A stretch of DNA of 64,000 nt from Serratia inhibens (lineage in GTDB: Bacteria; Pseudomonadota; Gammaproteobacteria; Enterobacterales; Enterobacteriaceae), in contig NZ_QYYG01000001.1 of the NCBI RefSeq assembly GCF_003591175.1, positions 1,674,001-1,738,000 of the forward strand, read 5' to 3'. Below, piece by piece: positions 55,711 to 64,000 of the stretch (position 1 is the stretch's first letter; each line of letters opens with the position of its first letter). The notes below the pieces were generated by a model, which searched no databases, was not told the origin of the DNA, and saw only the letters and a program-made list of their open reading frames with translations. The position numbers and the translations under genes were made by a program.

Positions 55711-58700
55711 TGCGTGGCGTTCTGCTGCTGTTGGCGATGCTGTTCAACCTCGGCAACGTCGCATACGCTGCGCAACCGGTGTCTTATCGGTTGGTCAGCA
55801 GCCTGAATATTCCGGCGGATATGCTGATCGCCAGCGAGAAAAATCCCTGGCGTGGCGCTACGCTGCGCGTGGGTATCATCAGCGAGAATGCCAGCCCCTA
55901 TAACATTATTGTGGATGACGACCTGTACGGGTTGAACGCCGACTACCTCGGTTATATCCAGCAGGTCACCGGCATCCGTTTTCAGATTTACGGCTTCGCC
56001 GATCTGGCGCAGCTCGAACAGGCGCTGCACGGCGGCGTTATCGATCTGGTGTACGGCATTCCGCAGAATGAGGCGCTGGAGGATCTGAAAATCTCCCAGC
56101 CTTATTACGTCAGTAACCTGCGCGTATTGCGCGATCGGAGCAATAACCGCCAGGTGATGCTTAACTCCGCCGATGCGCGAGTGGCGATCAGTACCCTGAC
56201 CGATATGCAGGCCGGTAACGCGCTGAAGGCAGTGTCTTCCCACGTGCAGCGTTATGACAATAACCTGCAGGCGGTGTATGCCTTGCTGAACGGCAGCAGC
56301 GATTACTTTATTGCCGACGAAGCCAGCGCCAGTTTTATTATTGACCAGTTGCAGCTTGGTCAGCTTTATCAGATCGAAAGCACGGTCAATCTCGGTAACC
56401 TGTCGTTCGTCTTCGCCGCCGCCAATCCGGCGCTGATCGATACTCTTAACATCGCTATCGCCGATACGCCCATGGAGTTGATGAATGCCATTCAAGGCCG
56501 CTGGAGCAAAAAGATCCCCAGCTATCTCGATACCGGCAACGCCGATCTAACGCAGATGGAAAAAGACTGGGTAGAAGAGCACCGCACCGTTTATTACGCC
56601 GCCATAGAGAATAACTTCCCGTTCGCCTATCGCGGCTCCGACGGTCAGCCGCGCGGCTACGCGATCGACATACTCAATATCATTGCGCAAAACACCGGGC
56701 TGCGTTTTGCTCCGTTATGGGCGCGCAATGCCGAACAGGCAGACCAACTGGTGCTGTCCGGCCAGGCCAGTTTCCGCACCGCTCTGCCGCTGGCGCGCGG
56801 CGTTAAGGCACGTTACAGCACCAGCATGCCGATTCACCGTTCGCTGTGGGGGGTTTACGTCGGTCAGTACGCCAACGGAATTTCTACCTGGAACGATCTG
56901 GCCGGCAAGCGCATCGGCGTACTGCAAGGCGATCTGGCGCAGGGGCTGGTACCGCCTAACGAAGAGCCGGTGCGCTTTGCCGACAGCAAGGCGATGTATG
57001 ACGCCCTGGCCAACGGCCAATTGGATGCGCTGGTGGATAACGTGATCTCGGCAAACTTTATCGCCCTGTCGCGTTATTCCGGGGCAATAAAACTGGCGTT
57101 CGCCGCCAATAACATCGCCTACCCGGTGGCGTTCGGCGTGCGTCAGGATCAGCCGCTGCTACTGGCTATCCTCGATAAAAACCTGATGCAGATCCCCTCG
57201 GAAACCCTGCAGTCGCTGCGCGACGAGTGGATTGTCGACCGCAGCAACCTGATCGATGCGGTGAACGACAACCGCATGCCACCGCAAACGACCTGGCTGC
57301 TGGCGCTACTCGCAGCGGCGATCCTGCTGCTGCTGGCGCTGACACTGCGCCGGTTTATTTTGCAACGAAGGGAAAAGCGCGAGCGTGAAGTGATCGAGCA
57401 GGCGCGCCGCCACGCCGAAGCCGAGAACCGGATGAAGAGCAAGTTTTTGGCTACCGTCAGCCATGAACTGCGCACGCCCATGCACGCCATCCTCGGCCTG
57501 TTGGAACTGGAGCTGAAACGCCGGCCGATACCGGAGGGGCTGCCAGTCATTTACAGTTCGGCGTCATCCTTGCTCAATCTGCTCAATGATTTACAAGATT
57601 ACGCCCGGCTGGAAACCGGAACCTTGACGCTGGTGCCAAAAACCCTGGCGCTGCACCCCTGGGTTGCCCATATCAGCGCACTGTATCAGCCGTTGATCGG
57701 CGAGCGCCCGGTAACCTTGAGCGTTACCGCCAGTAACCTGTTGCCTGCCGCCGTCGTTATTGATGGTGAGCGTTTACTTCAAGTGGCTAACAACCTGATA
57801 AATAATGCCATTAAATTCACTCCCCGCGGCAGCATTCAGGTCAATATCGACTGGCGCGAGCAGGATAAACAACAGGGCGAGTTGTTGCTGACGGTGACCG
57901 ATAGCGGCTGTGGCATCGCCGCCGATGAGATCGGCAAACTGTTCCAACCCTTCTACCGCGCCCGCGGCGTACAGCGCGTATCGGTGCAGGGTACCGGGCT
58001 GGGGTTGTCTATCTGCAAGGAAATTATCGAGCAAATGGGCGGCCGGATCGAGCTGCAATCACAGCCCGGCATAGGTACGCAGGTCAAGGTTTCAGTGCCG
58101 ATCACCCAGGTTCCCCTGGATGCCGCCCCCCTCAACCAGACCGACCCACCGCTCAGCTTGCCGTCGCCCTCCACGCTGCGCGTGGCGCTGATTGACGATC
58201 ACCCGACCAACCTGCTGCTGATGGAACGGCAACTGCGTCACTTCGGCCTGCAACCGGCGCTGTTCGAGCACGGTTATGCACTGCTGAAAGCTCACCGCAG
58301 ACAACCGTTTGACCTGCTGTTTATCGATTACAACATGCCGCGCCCGGACGGCCTGACATTGGCGCGACTGATACGCCGCGATGAACAGCGTTATCATCGT
58401 CCGGCCTGCCAGATTATTCTCTGTTCGGCCGACGTGCAGGAATTTACCCGTATTCCACAGGAACGGGGGGCTGTCGATCGCTTTTTGACCAAACCCATTT
58501 CACTGGCCGCCATTGCTCAGGCACTGCCACAGCAACCGCAGGCTCCGGAACAGCAGTTAGCCCTTACTGACCTAAAACGGGTGCTGGCCGATATGGCCGG
58601 CAATGATCAACTGATGGCGCAACGCCTGGCCACCACGCTGATCTCGACTCTGCGACAAGACCTGCAACGGCTTGACCAGGCGGCGGAAAGCGAAGACTGG

Positions 58701-58925
58701 CCGAACCTTGGGCAGGCCGCACATCGCATCAAGGGCAGCCTGTTGATGTTGCAACGGCCGGCGGCGGCAAGCTGGTGCCAATTATTGGTGGAAAGCGGCC
58801 GTGAAGGGGTGCTGGCTCAGGCCGCCTATACTGAATTGAGTGCGTTGGTAGAACAGATACTGATAGAACTGGACGGTCTGGTCAGCACTGACGCGCCGTA
58901 TTTCGCTATGCATAAGGATAAATAA
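55707..58925 (+). CDS. EvgS/BvgS-like hybrid sensor kinase
   Basis: A protein of 1072 aa. Signal peptide, then two periplasmic SBP_bac_3 (Venus flytrap) domains at about 45-270 and 280-515, a membrane segment near 530-550 ([20 protein letters not shown]), kinase domain with His586 ([13 protein letters not shown]), ATPase boxes ([28 protein letters not shown]), receiver with Asp874 ([11 protein letters not shown]), and an Hpt domain with His1006 (AAHRIKGSL). This is a complete unorthodox phosphorelay. The ligand is unknown. It shares one base with the zitB start. Confidence 0.93.
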   Translation: MMRGVLLLLAMLFNLGNVAYAAQPVSYRLVSSLNIPADMLIASEKNPWRGATLRVGIISENASPYNIIVDDDLYGLNADYLGYIQQVTGIRFQIYGFADLAQLEQALHGGVIDLVYGIPQNEALEDLKISQPYYVSNLRVLRDRSNNRQVMLNSADARVAISTLTDMQAGNALKAVSSHVQRYDNNLQAVYALLNGSSDYFIADEASASFIIDQLQLGQLYQIESTVNLGNLSFVFAAANPALIDTLNIAIADTPMELMNAIQGRWSKKIPSYLDTGNADLTQMEKDWVEEHRTVYYAAIENNFPFAYRGSDGQPRGYAIDILNIIAQNTGLRFAPLWARNAEQADQLVLSGQASFRTALPLARGVKARYSTSMPIHRSLWGVYVGQYANGISTWNDLAGKRIGVLQGDLAQGLVPPNEEPVRFADSKAMYDALANGQLDALVDNVISANFIALSRYSGAIKLAFAANNIAYPVAFGVRQDQPLLLAILDKNLMQIPSETLQSLRDEWIVDRSNLIDAVNDNRMPPQTTWLLALLAAAILLLLALTLRRFILQRREKREREVIEQARRHAEAENRMKSKFLATVSHELRTPMHAILGLLELELKRRPIPEGLPVIYSSASSLLNLLNDLQDYARLETGTLTLVPKTLALHPWVAHISALYQPLIGERPVTLSVTASNLLPAAVVIDGERLLQVANNLINNAIKFTPRGSIQVNIDWREQDKQQGELLLTVTDSGCGIAADEIGKLFQPFYRARGVQRVSVQGTGLGLSICKEIIEQMGGRIELQSQPGIGTQVKVSVPITQVPLDAAPLNQTDPPLSLPSPSTLRVALIDDHPTNLLLMERQLRHFGLQPALFEHGYALLKAHRRQPFDLLFIDYNMPRPDGLTLARLIRRDEQRYHRPACQIILCSADVQEFTRIPQERGAVDRFLTKPISLAAIAQALPQQPQAPEQQLALTDLKRVLADMAGNDQLMAQRLATTLISTLRQDLQRLDQAAESEDWPNLGQAAHRIKGSLLMLQRPAAASWCQLLVESGREGVLAQAAYTELSALVEQILIELDGLVSTDAPYFAMHKDK

Positions 58926-59887
58926 TGACGGACTCCCCACAGGCACACCTGCCAAAAGACAGTAATAGTAAACGCCTACTGACCGCTTTTTTAGTCACTG
59001 CGGTATTTATGATCGCCGAAGTGGCCGGCGGGCTGATTTCCGGCTCGCTGGCTCTGCTGGCCGATGCCGGCCATATGCTCACCGACGCGGCGGCGCTGCT
59101 GGTGGCGCTGATGGCGGTACACTTTTCACAGCGTAAACCCAACGCACGCCATACCTTCGGCTATTTGCGCCTGACCACGCTGGCGGCATTTCTCAATGCC
59201 GCCGCCCTGTTGGTGATCGTGGTATTCATCCTGTGGGAAGCGATACGGCGTTTCTTCGAGCCACAGCCGGTGATGGGTACGCCGATGCTGATCATCGCCA
59301 TAGCGGGGCTTCTGGCTAACCTGTTCGCCTTCTGGCTGCTGCACCGCGGTACGGAAGAGAAGAACATCAACGTGCGGGCCGCTGCGTTGCATGTGTTGGG
59401 GGATTTGCTGGGTTCGGTGGGGGCCATCGTTGCCGCCATTGTGATCCTGAGCACCGGTTGGACGCCGATTGACCCGATACTGTCGGTGCTGGTGTCCTGT
59501 CTGGTGCTGCGCAGCGCCTGGCGGCTGCTGAAAGAGAGCTTCCACGAGTTGCTGGAAGGCACACCGCAGGAGGTGGATATCAACAAACTGCAAAAAGACC
59601 TGTGCCTTAATATTCCTGAGGTGCGCAATATTCATCACGTTCACGTATGGCAGATTGGCGAACAGAAACTGATGACGTTGCATGCGCAAGTGATACCGCC
59701 CAACGACCACGATGGCCTGCTGCGCCGCATTCAGGCTTATCTGCTGGAACACTACCGGATCGGCCATGTCACCATTCAAATGGAATATCAGCACTGCGAT
59801 ACGCCGGACTGCGGGATTAACCGGGCACCCGAGCCAAGTGACCACTCACATTCCGGCTCACATTCACATCTGGGCCATCACCACTAA
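58925..59887 (+). CDS. zitB: Zinc exporter ZitB (cation diffusion facilitator)
   Basis: A protein of 320 aa with six membrane segments. The metal site HxxxD is in [18 protein letters not shown] and the second in [16 protein letters not shown]. The cytoplasmic C-domain has [20 protein letters not shown] and ends in a His-rich tail ([15 protein letters not shown]). It exports Zn2+ in exchange for protons. Here it is the third gene of the phosphorelay operon, unlike E. coli. Confidence 0.95.
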   Translation: MTDSPQAHLPKDSNSKRLLTAFLVTAVFMIAEVAGGLISGSLALLADAGHMLTDAAALLVALMAVHFSQRKPNARHTFGYLRLTTLAAFLNAAALLVIVVFILWEAIRRFFEPQPVMGTPMLIIAIAGLLANLFAFWLLHRGTEEKNINVRAAALHVLGDLLGSVGAIVAAIVILSTGWTPIDPILSVLVSCLVLRSAWRLLKESFHELLEGTPQEVDINKLQKDLCLNIPEVRNIHHVHVWQIGEQKLMTLHAQVIPPNDHDGLLRRIQAYLLEHYRIGHVTIQMEYQHCDTPDCGINRAPEPSDHSHSGSHSHLGHHH

Positions 59888-59892
59888 AAGCA

Positions 59893-59917
59893 AGAGGGCG
59901 CCGGTTTGGCGCCCTCT
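59893..59917. terminator. Terminator between zitB and pnuC
   Basis: A perfect 10-base stem (AGAGGGCGCC with its complement) with loop GGTTT lies in the 37-base gap between converging genes. Confidence 0.8.
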
Positions 59918-59924
59918 GCGTTTG

Positions 59925-60650
59925 CTATGTCGAGGAAGATAACGGCCGGGAATGGTTGCGACCGGCGCTTTTGATCCACAACCAGGAACCGTTCAGCGCA
60001 ATCAGCGTCAGGATCACGTATTCCAGCGCCATGGCATACACGCCCTGGTAGGCGAAAATCGCCACGCTGATTACGTCAATCACCACCCACAGCAGCCAGT
60101 TTTCCACGTATTTGCGCGTCATCAAAACCATCGCCACGATCGACAACACCATCATCGCCGAGTCCCAGAACGGGAAAGCGTCCGGTTGCAGCTGCGGCAT
60201 TTGCACGCTGAGGCCCATTCCCTGCATTACCGTCACCGCAAGCTGCGTCAACCAGGCAAAGACTCTGTCGATATTGAAGGTCATCAGGGCAATGCCGATA
60301 ACGCACACCGCCGCCCAGGCCAATGCTTTCGGTAACGGCAACCAGCGGATTTTCAGCTCGGCCTGATTGTCCTGGGTTTGGCGGCTCCAGGCATACCAGC
60401 CGTAAATATTGGCGACAAAAAAGAACAACTGCAGCAACAGGCTGGCGTAAAGCTGGATCTGAAAGAAAATCACCGCAAACAGCGTGACGTTAATCAGGCC
60501 GAACAGATAGTTGATAATTTTCTCTTTGCTGGCGTACCAGATGCACAGCAGGCCGAACAAGGTACCTATGGCTTCAATCCATGACAGATCGTAGCCGCCC
60601 GCCCCCAGCGGGATGTGCACCAATATATTGCTGGTACTGAAAAAGCTCAT
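59925..60650 (-). CDS. pnuC: Nicotinamide riboside transporter PnuC
   Basis: A protein of 241 aa with about seven membrane segments. The PnuC features WIEAIGTLFGLLCIWYASKEKIINYLFGLINV, FVANIYGWYAWSR, and LLWVVIDVISVAIFAYQGVYAMALEYVI are clear. It imports nicotinamide riboside for NAD salvage. It follows nadA by 26 bases, the usual nadA-pnuC operon. Confidence 0.96.
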   Translation of the reverse strand: MSFFSTSNILVHIPLGAGGYDLSWIEAIGTLFGLLCIWYASKEKIINYLFGLINVTLFAVIFFQIQLYASLLLQLFFFVANIYGWYAWSRQTQDNQAELKIRWLPLPKALAWAAVCVIGIALMTFNIDRVFAWLTQLAVTVMQGMGLSVQMPQLQPDAFPFWDSAMMVLSIVAMVLMTRKYVENWLLWVVIDVISVAIFAYQGVYAMALEYVILTLIALNGSWLWIKSAGRNHSRPLSSST

Positions 60651-60676
60651 CTGTTCTTCCTTATCAAAGGGTTAAA

Positions 60677-61823
<1,147 letters not shown>

Positions 61824-62004
61824 AAATACCTAAAAACCCGCCAAAAGTCCGCTGATATTTTCATTATTACGTTCATAGCGTTTAATGGATTGAATTTTTG
61901 ATGAAAGCAGGGAATCTGCAGGAAGCAAAATGCATTTTTGAGGAGAAAGGGAATGGATTAAGGGTGCAGGATTGATTCAGCCTTTGAATGGCCAGGTGCA
62001 ATGT

Positions 62005-62284
62005 TCGAACCTGAACGCAGGTTACTCACCCACAGGATTCGTGCGTTATGCGAGGCTATGGTTGGGGAAAGTGCTGAGATATCAGAAAGAATGGTGGGTC
62101 GTGCGGGATTGATTCGGCCTTTGGCCTCGCCCTTCGGGCCAGCGCAAGCGCTGCCCAAAATTGACGAAGCAATTTTGTCGAACCTGAACGCAGGTTACTC
62201 ACCCACAGGATTCGTGCGTTATGCAAGGCTATGGTTTGGGGAAAGTGCTGAGATATCAGAAAGAATGGTGGGTCGTGCGGGATT
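62005..62284. repeat. Direct repeat of about 106 bases in the tRNA-nadA spacer
   Basis: Nearly identical copies lie at 62005-62110 and 62178-62284, starting TCGAACCTGAACGCAGGTTA and running through AAGTGCTGAGATATCAGAAA. Each ends in the 3' end of tRNA-Lys. The second runs on into a full tRNA gene, while the first breaks off after 19 tRNA bases. No protein gene is seen between 61824 and 62265. Confidence 0.8.
62092..62110 (-). pseudogene. tRNA-Lys 3' fragment
   Basis: TGGTGGGTCGTGCGGGATT equals the last 19 bases (with CCA) of the intact tRNA-Lys genes nearby. The rest of the gene is missing. Confidence 0.75.
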
Positions 62285-62341
62285 CGAACCTGCGACCAAT
62301 TGATTAAAAGTCAACTGCTCTACCAACTGAGCTAACGACCC
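62266..62341 (-). tRNA. tRNA-Lys (anticodon TTT)
   Basis: Seventy-six bases including encoded CCA. The acceptor pairs GGGTCGT with ACGACCC, the anticodon loop reads CTTTTAA, and the T arm contains GGTTCGAATCC. Nearly identical to E. coli tRNA-Lys. Confidence 0.97.
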
Positions 62342-62398
62342 ACTGATGTGGTTTACTGCTGAACCGCGTAAGCAGGAGAGAAACTCACTGCAATAACG

Positions 62399-62416
62399 AG
62401 TGGGGCGTGCGGGGTT
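62399..62416 (-). pseudogene. Decayed tRNA-Lys 3' fragment
   Basis: GTGGGGCGTGCGGGGTTA resembles the acceptor end of tRNA-Lys with base changes. It is followed by a spacer also found after the fragment at 62616. Confidence 0.45.
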
Positions 62417-62467
62417 ATTCGGCTAGCGCCTCACCCTTACGATTCCACATCGTAATCACGTCTAAAA

Positions 62468-62543
62468 TGGTGGGTCGTGCGGGATTCGAACCTGCGACCA
62501 ATTGATTAAAAGTCAACTGCTCTACCAACTGAGCTAACGACCC
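62468..62543 (-). tRNA. tRNA-Lys (anticodon TTT)
   Basis: Identical to the copy at 62266-62341 across all 76 bases as far as I can read. It lies in the same minus-strand array. Confidence 0.97.
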
Positions 62544-62615
62544 ACTGACGTGGTTTACTGCTGAACTACGAATACAAAACCGAGGATTTGTATTGCGGAA
62601 AAACAACTCTGGAAC

Positions 62616-62632
62616 AGTGGGTCGTGCGGGAT
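62616..62632 (-). pseudogene. tRNA-Lys 3' fragment
   Basis: AGTGGGTCGTGCGGGAT is the acceptor end of tRNA-Lys without the rest. The following spacer (CTCACCCTTACGATTCCACA) is repeated from near 62432. Confidence 0.6.
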
Positions 62633-62686
62633 AATTCGGCGTTTGGCCTCACCCTTACGATTCCACATCGTAATCACATCTAAAAA

Positions 62687-62762
62687 TGGTGGGTCGTGCG
62701 GGATTCGAACCTGCGACCAATTGATTAAAAGTCAACTGCTCTACCAACTGAGCTAACGACCC
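62687..62762 (-). tRNA. tRNA-Lys (anticodon TTT)
   Basis: Third intact, identical copy, 76 bases with CCA. Confidence 0.97.
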
Positions 62763-62769
62763 ACAGCAG

Positions 62770-62845
62770 TGGTGGGTGATGACGGGCTCGAACCGCCGAC
62801 CCCCTCCGTGTAAAGGAGATGCTCTACCAACTGAGCTAATCACCC
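62770..62845 (-). tRNA. tRNA-Val (anticodon TAC)
   Basis: Seventy-six bases with encoded CCA. The acceptor is GGGTGAT paired with ATCACCC, the anticodon loop reads TTTACAC, and the T arm contains GGTTCGAGCCC. A Lys-Val mixture matches the lysT-valT array of E. coli. Confidence 0.96.
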
Positions 62846-62877
62846 ACTAGTGTGGTTACTGCTACTACTTCAGGAAT

Positions 62878-62953
62878 TGGTGGGTCGTGCGGGATTCGAA
62901 CCTGCGACCAATTGATTAAAAGTCAACTGCTCTACCAACTGAGCTAACGACCC
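62878..62953 (-). tRNA. tRNA-Lys (anticodon TTT)
   Basis: Fourth intact tRNA-Lys, the promoter-proximal member of the array just downstream of cpoB. Confidence 0.97.
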
Positions 62954-63077
62954 AATTTCCTAGCTGCTTTAACATCTTGCAAGTTGTCTTGGCAACGGCG
63001 GCATATATTACTAATTTATCTTGGCAGCGCAACTTAAATTTTAAAACAAGTGGTTCAACTGCTTGTTCTTCACACGA

Positions 63078-63126
63078 ATGAGCCCAGAAAGCGGTCAGAT
63101 AGACTAATTTCTGGGCTCATTTTTTT
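63078..63126. terminator. Hairpin between cpoB and the tRNA array
   Basis: A 13-base perfect stem (ATGAGCCCAGAAA) lies just after the cpoB stop. The T run is on the plus-strand side; on the cpoB strand the hairpin is preceded by A and followed by only a short T stretch. Confidence 0.6.
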
Positions 63127-63131
63127 GCTGA

Positions 63132-63932
63132 CTAACCGGCAACGCGACTTTTCGCCTGTTTGGCCGCAGCACTGGTTGGGTATTGTTTAATCACCTGCTG
63201 GAACACGGCTTTGGCTTTATCGGCCTGCCCTTTTTCCTGCATGATGATACCCACCTTGTACATTGCGTCCGGCGCCTTAGGTGATTTTGCGTAATTCTTC
63301 ACCACGACGGCAAAATAGTAGGCCGCATCGTCTTTCTTTCCCTTGTTGTAGAACAACTGCCCTAGCCAATAATTGGCGTTGGGCTGGTAAGTAGACTTTG
63401 GGTACTGTTTTACGAAGGTCTGAAAAGCGGAGATCGCCTGATCATACTGTTTTTTTTCCAGCGCCAATGAAACAGCGGCGTTGTAGTCGCTGTTTTCATC
63501 ACCCGTACTGGCCGGTGCTGCCGCTGAGGCGCCCGCAGACGCGCTGTCAGCGCCGTCGGAGGAAGCAGCCGCGGCTGCCCCACCTGCGGCACCCGCAGCG
63601 GCTGCGGAGCTCTGAGCGCCGCCCTGGCTGATGCTATCCATCTGTTGATAGATCTGCTTCTGGCGTTCAACAACCTGATTCAGTTGATATTGGCTTTCCT
63701 GGATTTGCCCACGGAGAGAGTCAATATCGCGCTGGTTGTCAGAGAGTTGCTGCTGGAGTTGGTTTAAAAGCTGGCCCTGAGCATTGGAGATACGCTCAAG
63801 TGAAGTGACACGGTCTTCGACCGAGCCGGAGCCGACATTACTGATTGGCGCTTGGGCAGTAGCGGCCCATGGGACCGCTACGCCAACCAGTAACGACAGA
63901 CTCAACAAGTGACGTCTGAAGTTACTGTTCAT
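63132..63932 (-). CDS. cpoB: Cell division coordinator CpoB (YbgF)
   Basis: A periplasmic protein of 266 aa with signal peptide (cut near ATAQA before PISNVG). A coiled coil (about 40-100, RVTSLERISNAQGQLLNQLQQQL) forms trimers. An Ala/Ser-rich linker (about 105-145) is followed by TPR repeats (YNAAVSLALEKKQYDQAISAF, ANYWLGQLFYNKGKKDDAAYYF, DAMYKVGIIMQEKGQADKA). It couples the Tol-Pal complex to PBP1b. The gene follows pal. Confidence 0.96.
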   Translation of the reverse strand: MNSNFRRHLLSLSLLVGVAVPWAATAQAPISNVGSGSVEDRVTSLERISNAQGQLLNQLQQQLSDNQRDIDSLRGQIQESQYQLNQVVERQKQIYQQMDSISQGGAQSSAAAAGAAGGAAAAASSDGADSASAGASAAAPASTGDENSDYNAAVSLALEKKQYDQAISAFQTFVKQYPKSTYQPNANYWLGQLFYNKGKKDDAAYYFAVVVKNYAKSPKAPDAMYKVGIIMQEKGQADKAKAVFQQVIKQYPTSAAAKQAKSRVAG

Positions 63933-63941
63933 GCGATTCTC

Positions 63942-64000
63942 TTAGTAAACCAGAACGGCACGACGGTTTTTAGCATAAGCCGCTTCGTCGTGGCCCAGTA
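63942..64000 (-). CDS. pal: Peptidoglycan-associated lipoprotein Pal, 3' end only
   Basis: Only the last codons are inside the window. They read LGHDEAAYAKNRRAVLVY and a stop, the exact C-terminus of enterobacterial Pal (OmpA-like domain). It is 9 bases upstream of cpoB, the conserved tol-pal-cpoB order. Confidence 0.93.
   Translation of the reverse strand, partial: LGHDEAAYAKNRRAVLVY

Overview
The window reads as enterobacterial chromosome, most likely Serratia (S. marcescens group). This is an inference: GC is high, the gene order is largely that of the E. coli bio/moa/mod/gal region, ERIC elements are present, and protein identities look Serratia-like. No species marker can be checked here.

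Layout. Positions 1-10.8 kb hold an accessory chaperone-usher fimbrial locus on the minus strand: major pilin, terminator-type pilin, usher, chaperone, four minor pilins, an intact reverse transcriptase (RT), a putative tip adhesin and the start of another secreted protein. It is divergent from a ToxR/MarT-type membrane regulator and a FidL-like partner. From 10.8 to 15.6 kb lie dusC, a D-2-hydroxyacid dehydrogenase, an IS110/IS1111-type insertion sequence and rhlE. From 15.9 to 21.8 kb is cecR-ybhG-ybhF-ybhS-ybhR, a TetR repressor with an ABC efflux pump. From 21.9 to 25.7 kb are ybhL and moaABCDE with a Moco riboswitch. Next come ybhK, a VF530-type gene and SOS-controlled uvrB. A 1.3 kb gap follows, carrying an NtrC/sigma-54-type promoter in front of an orphan urtE-like ATPase and an orphan beta-helix protein. 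From 33 to 38 kb are bioDCFB and bioA around a BirA operator. From 38 to 46.9 kb are ykvA-like, ybhB, pgl, ybhA, modCBA, acrZ, modE and modF. Then come an isochorismatase-fold gene, a CPBP protease, galTKM without galE, a psiF-like gene, gpmA and aroG. From 55 to 60 kb an EvgA/EvgS-like phosphorelay is translationally coupled to zitB. The window ends with pnuC, nadA, a tRNA-Lys/tRNA-Val cluster, cpoB and the last codons of pal.

Two regulatory themes stand out. Molybdenum and cofactor supply is concentrated here: ModABC uptake, ModE with a box upstream of modA, MoaABCDE under a Moco riboswitch, and biotin genes under BirA. Envelope functions are also grouped: fimbriae, YbhGFSR efflux, AcrZ, ZitB and CpoB-Pal.

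The most unusual item is the RT gene at 1369-2346. All catalytic motifs are present, it overlaps the preceding pilin gene by 8 bases, and it sits directly upstream of a putative adhesin. It has no visible retron, intron or classical diversity-generating-retroelement signature. It is the best candidate for an undescribed system in the window.
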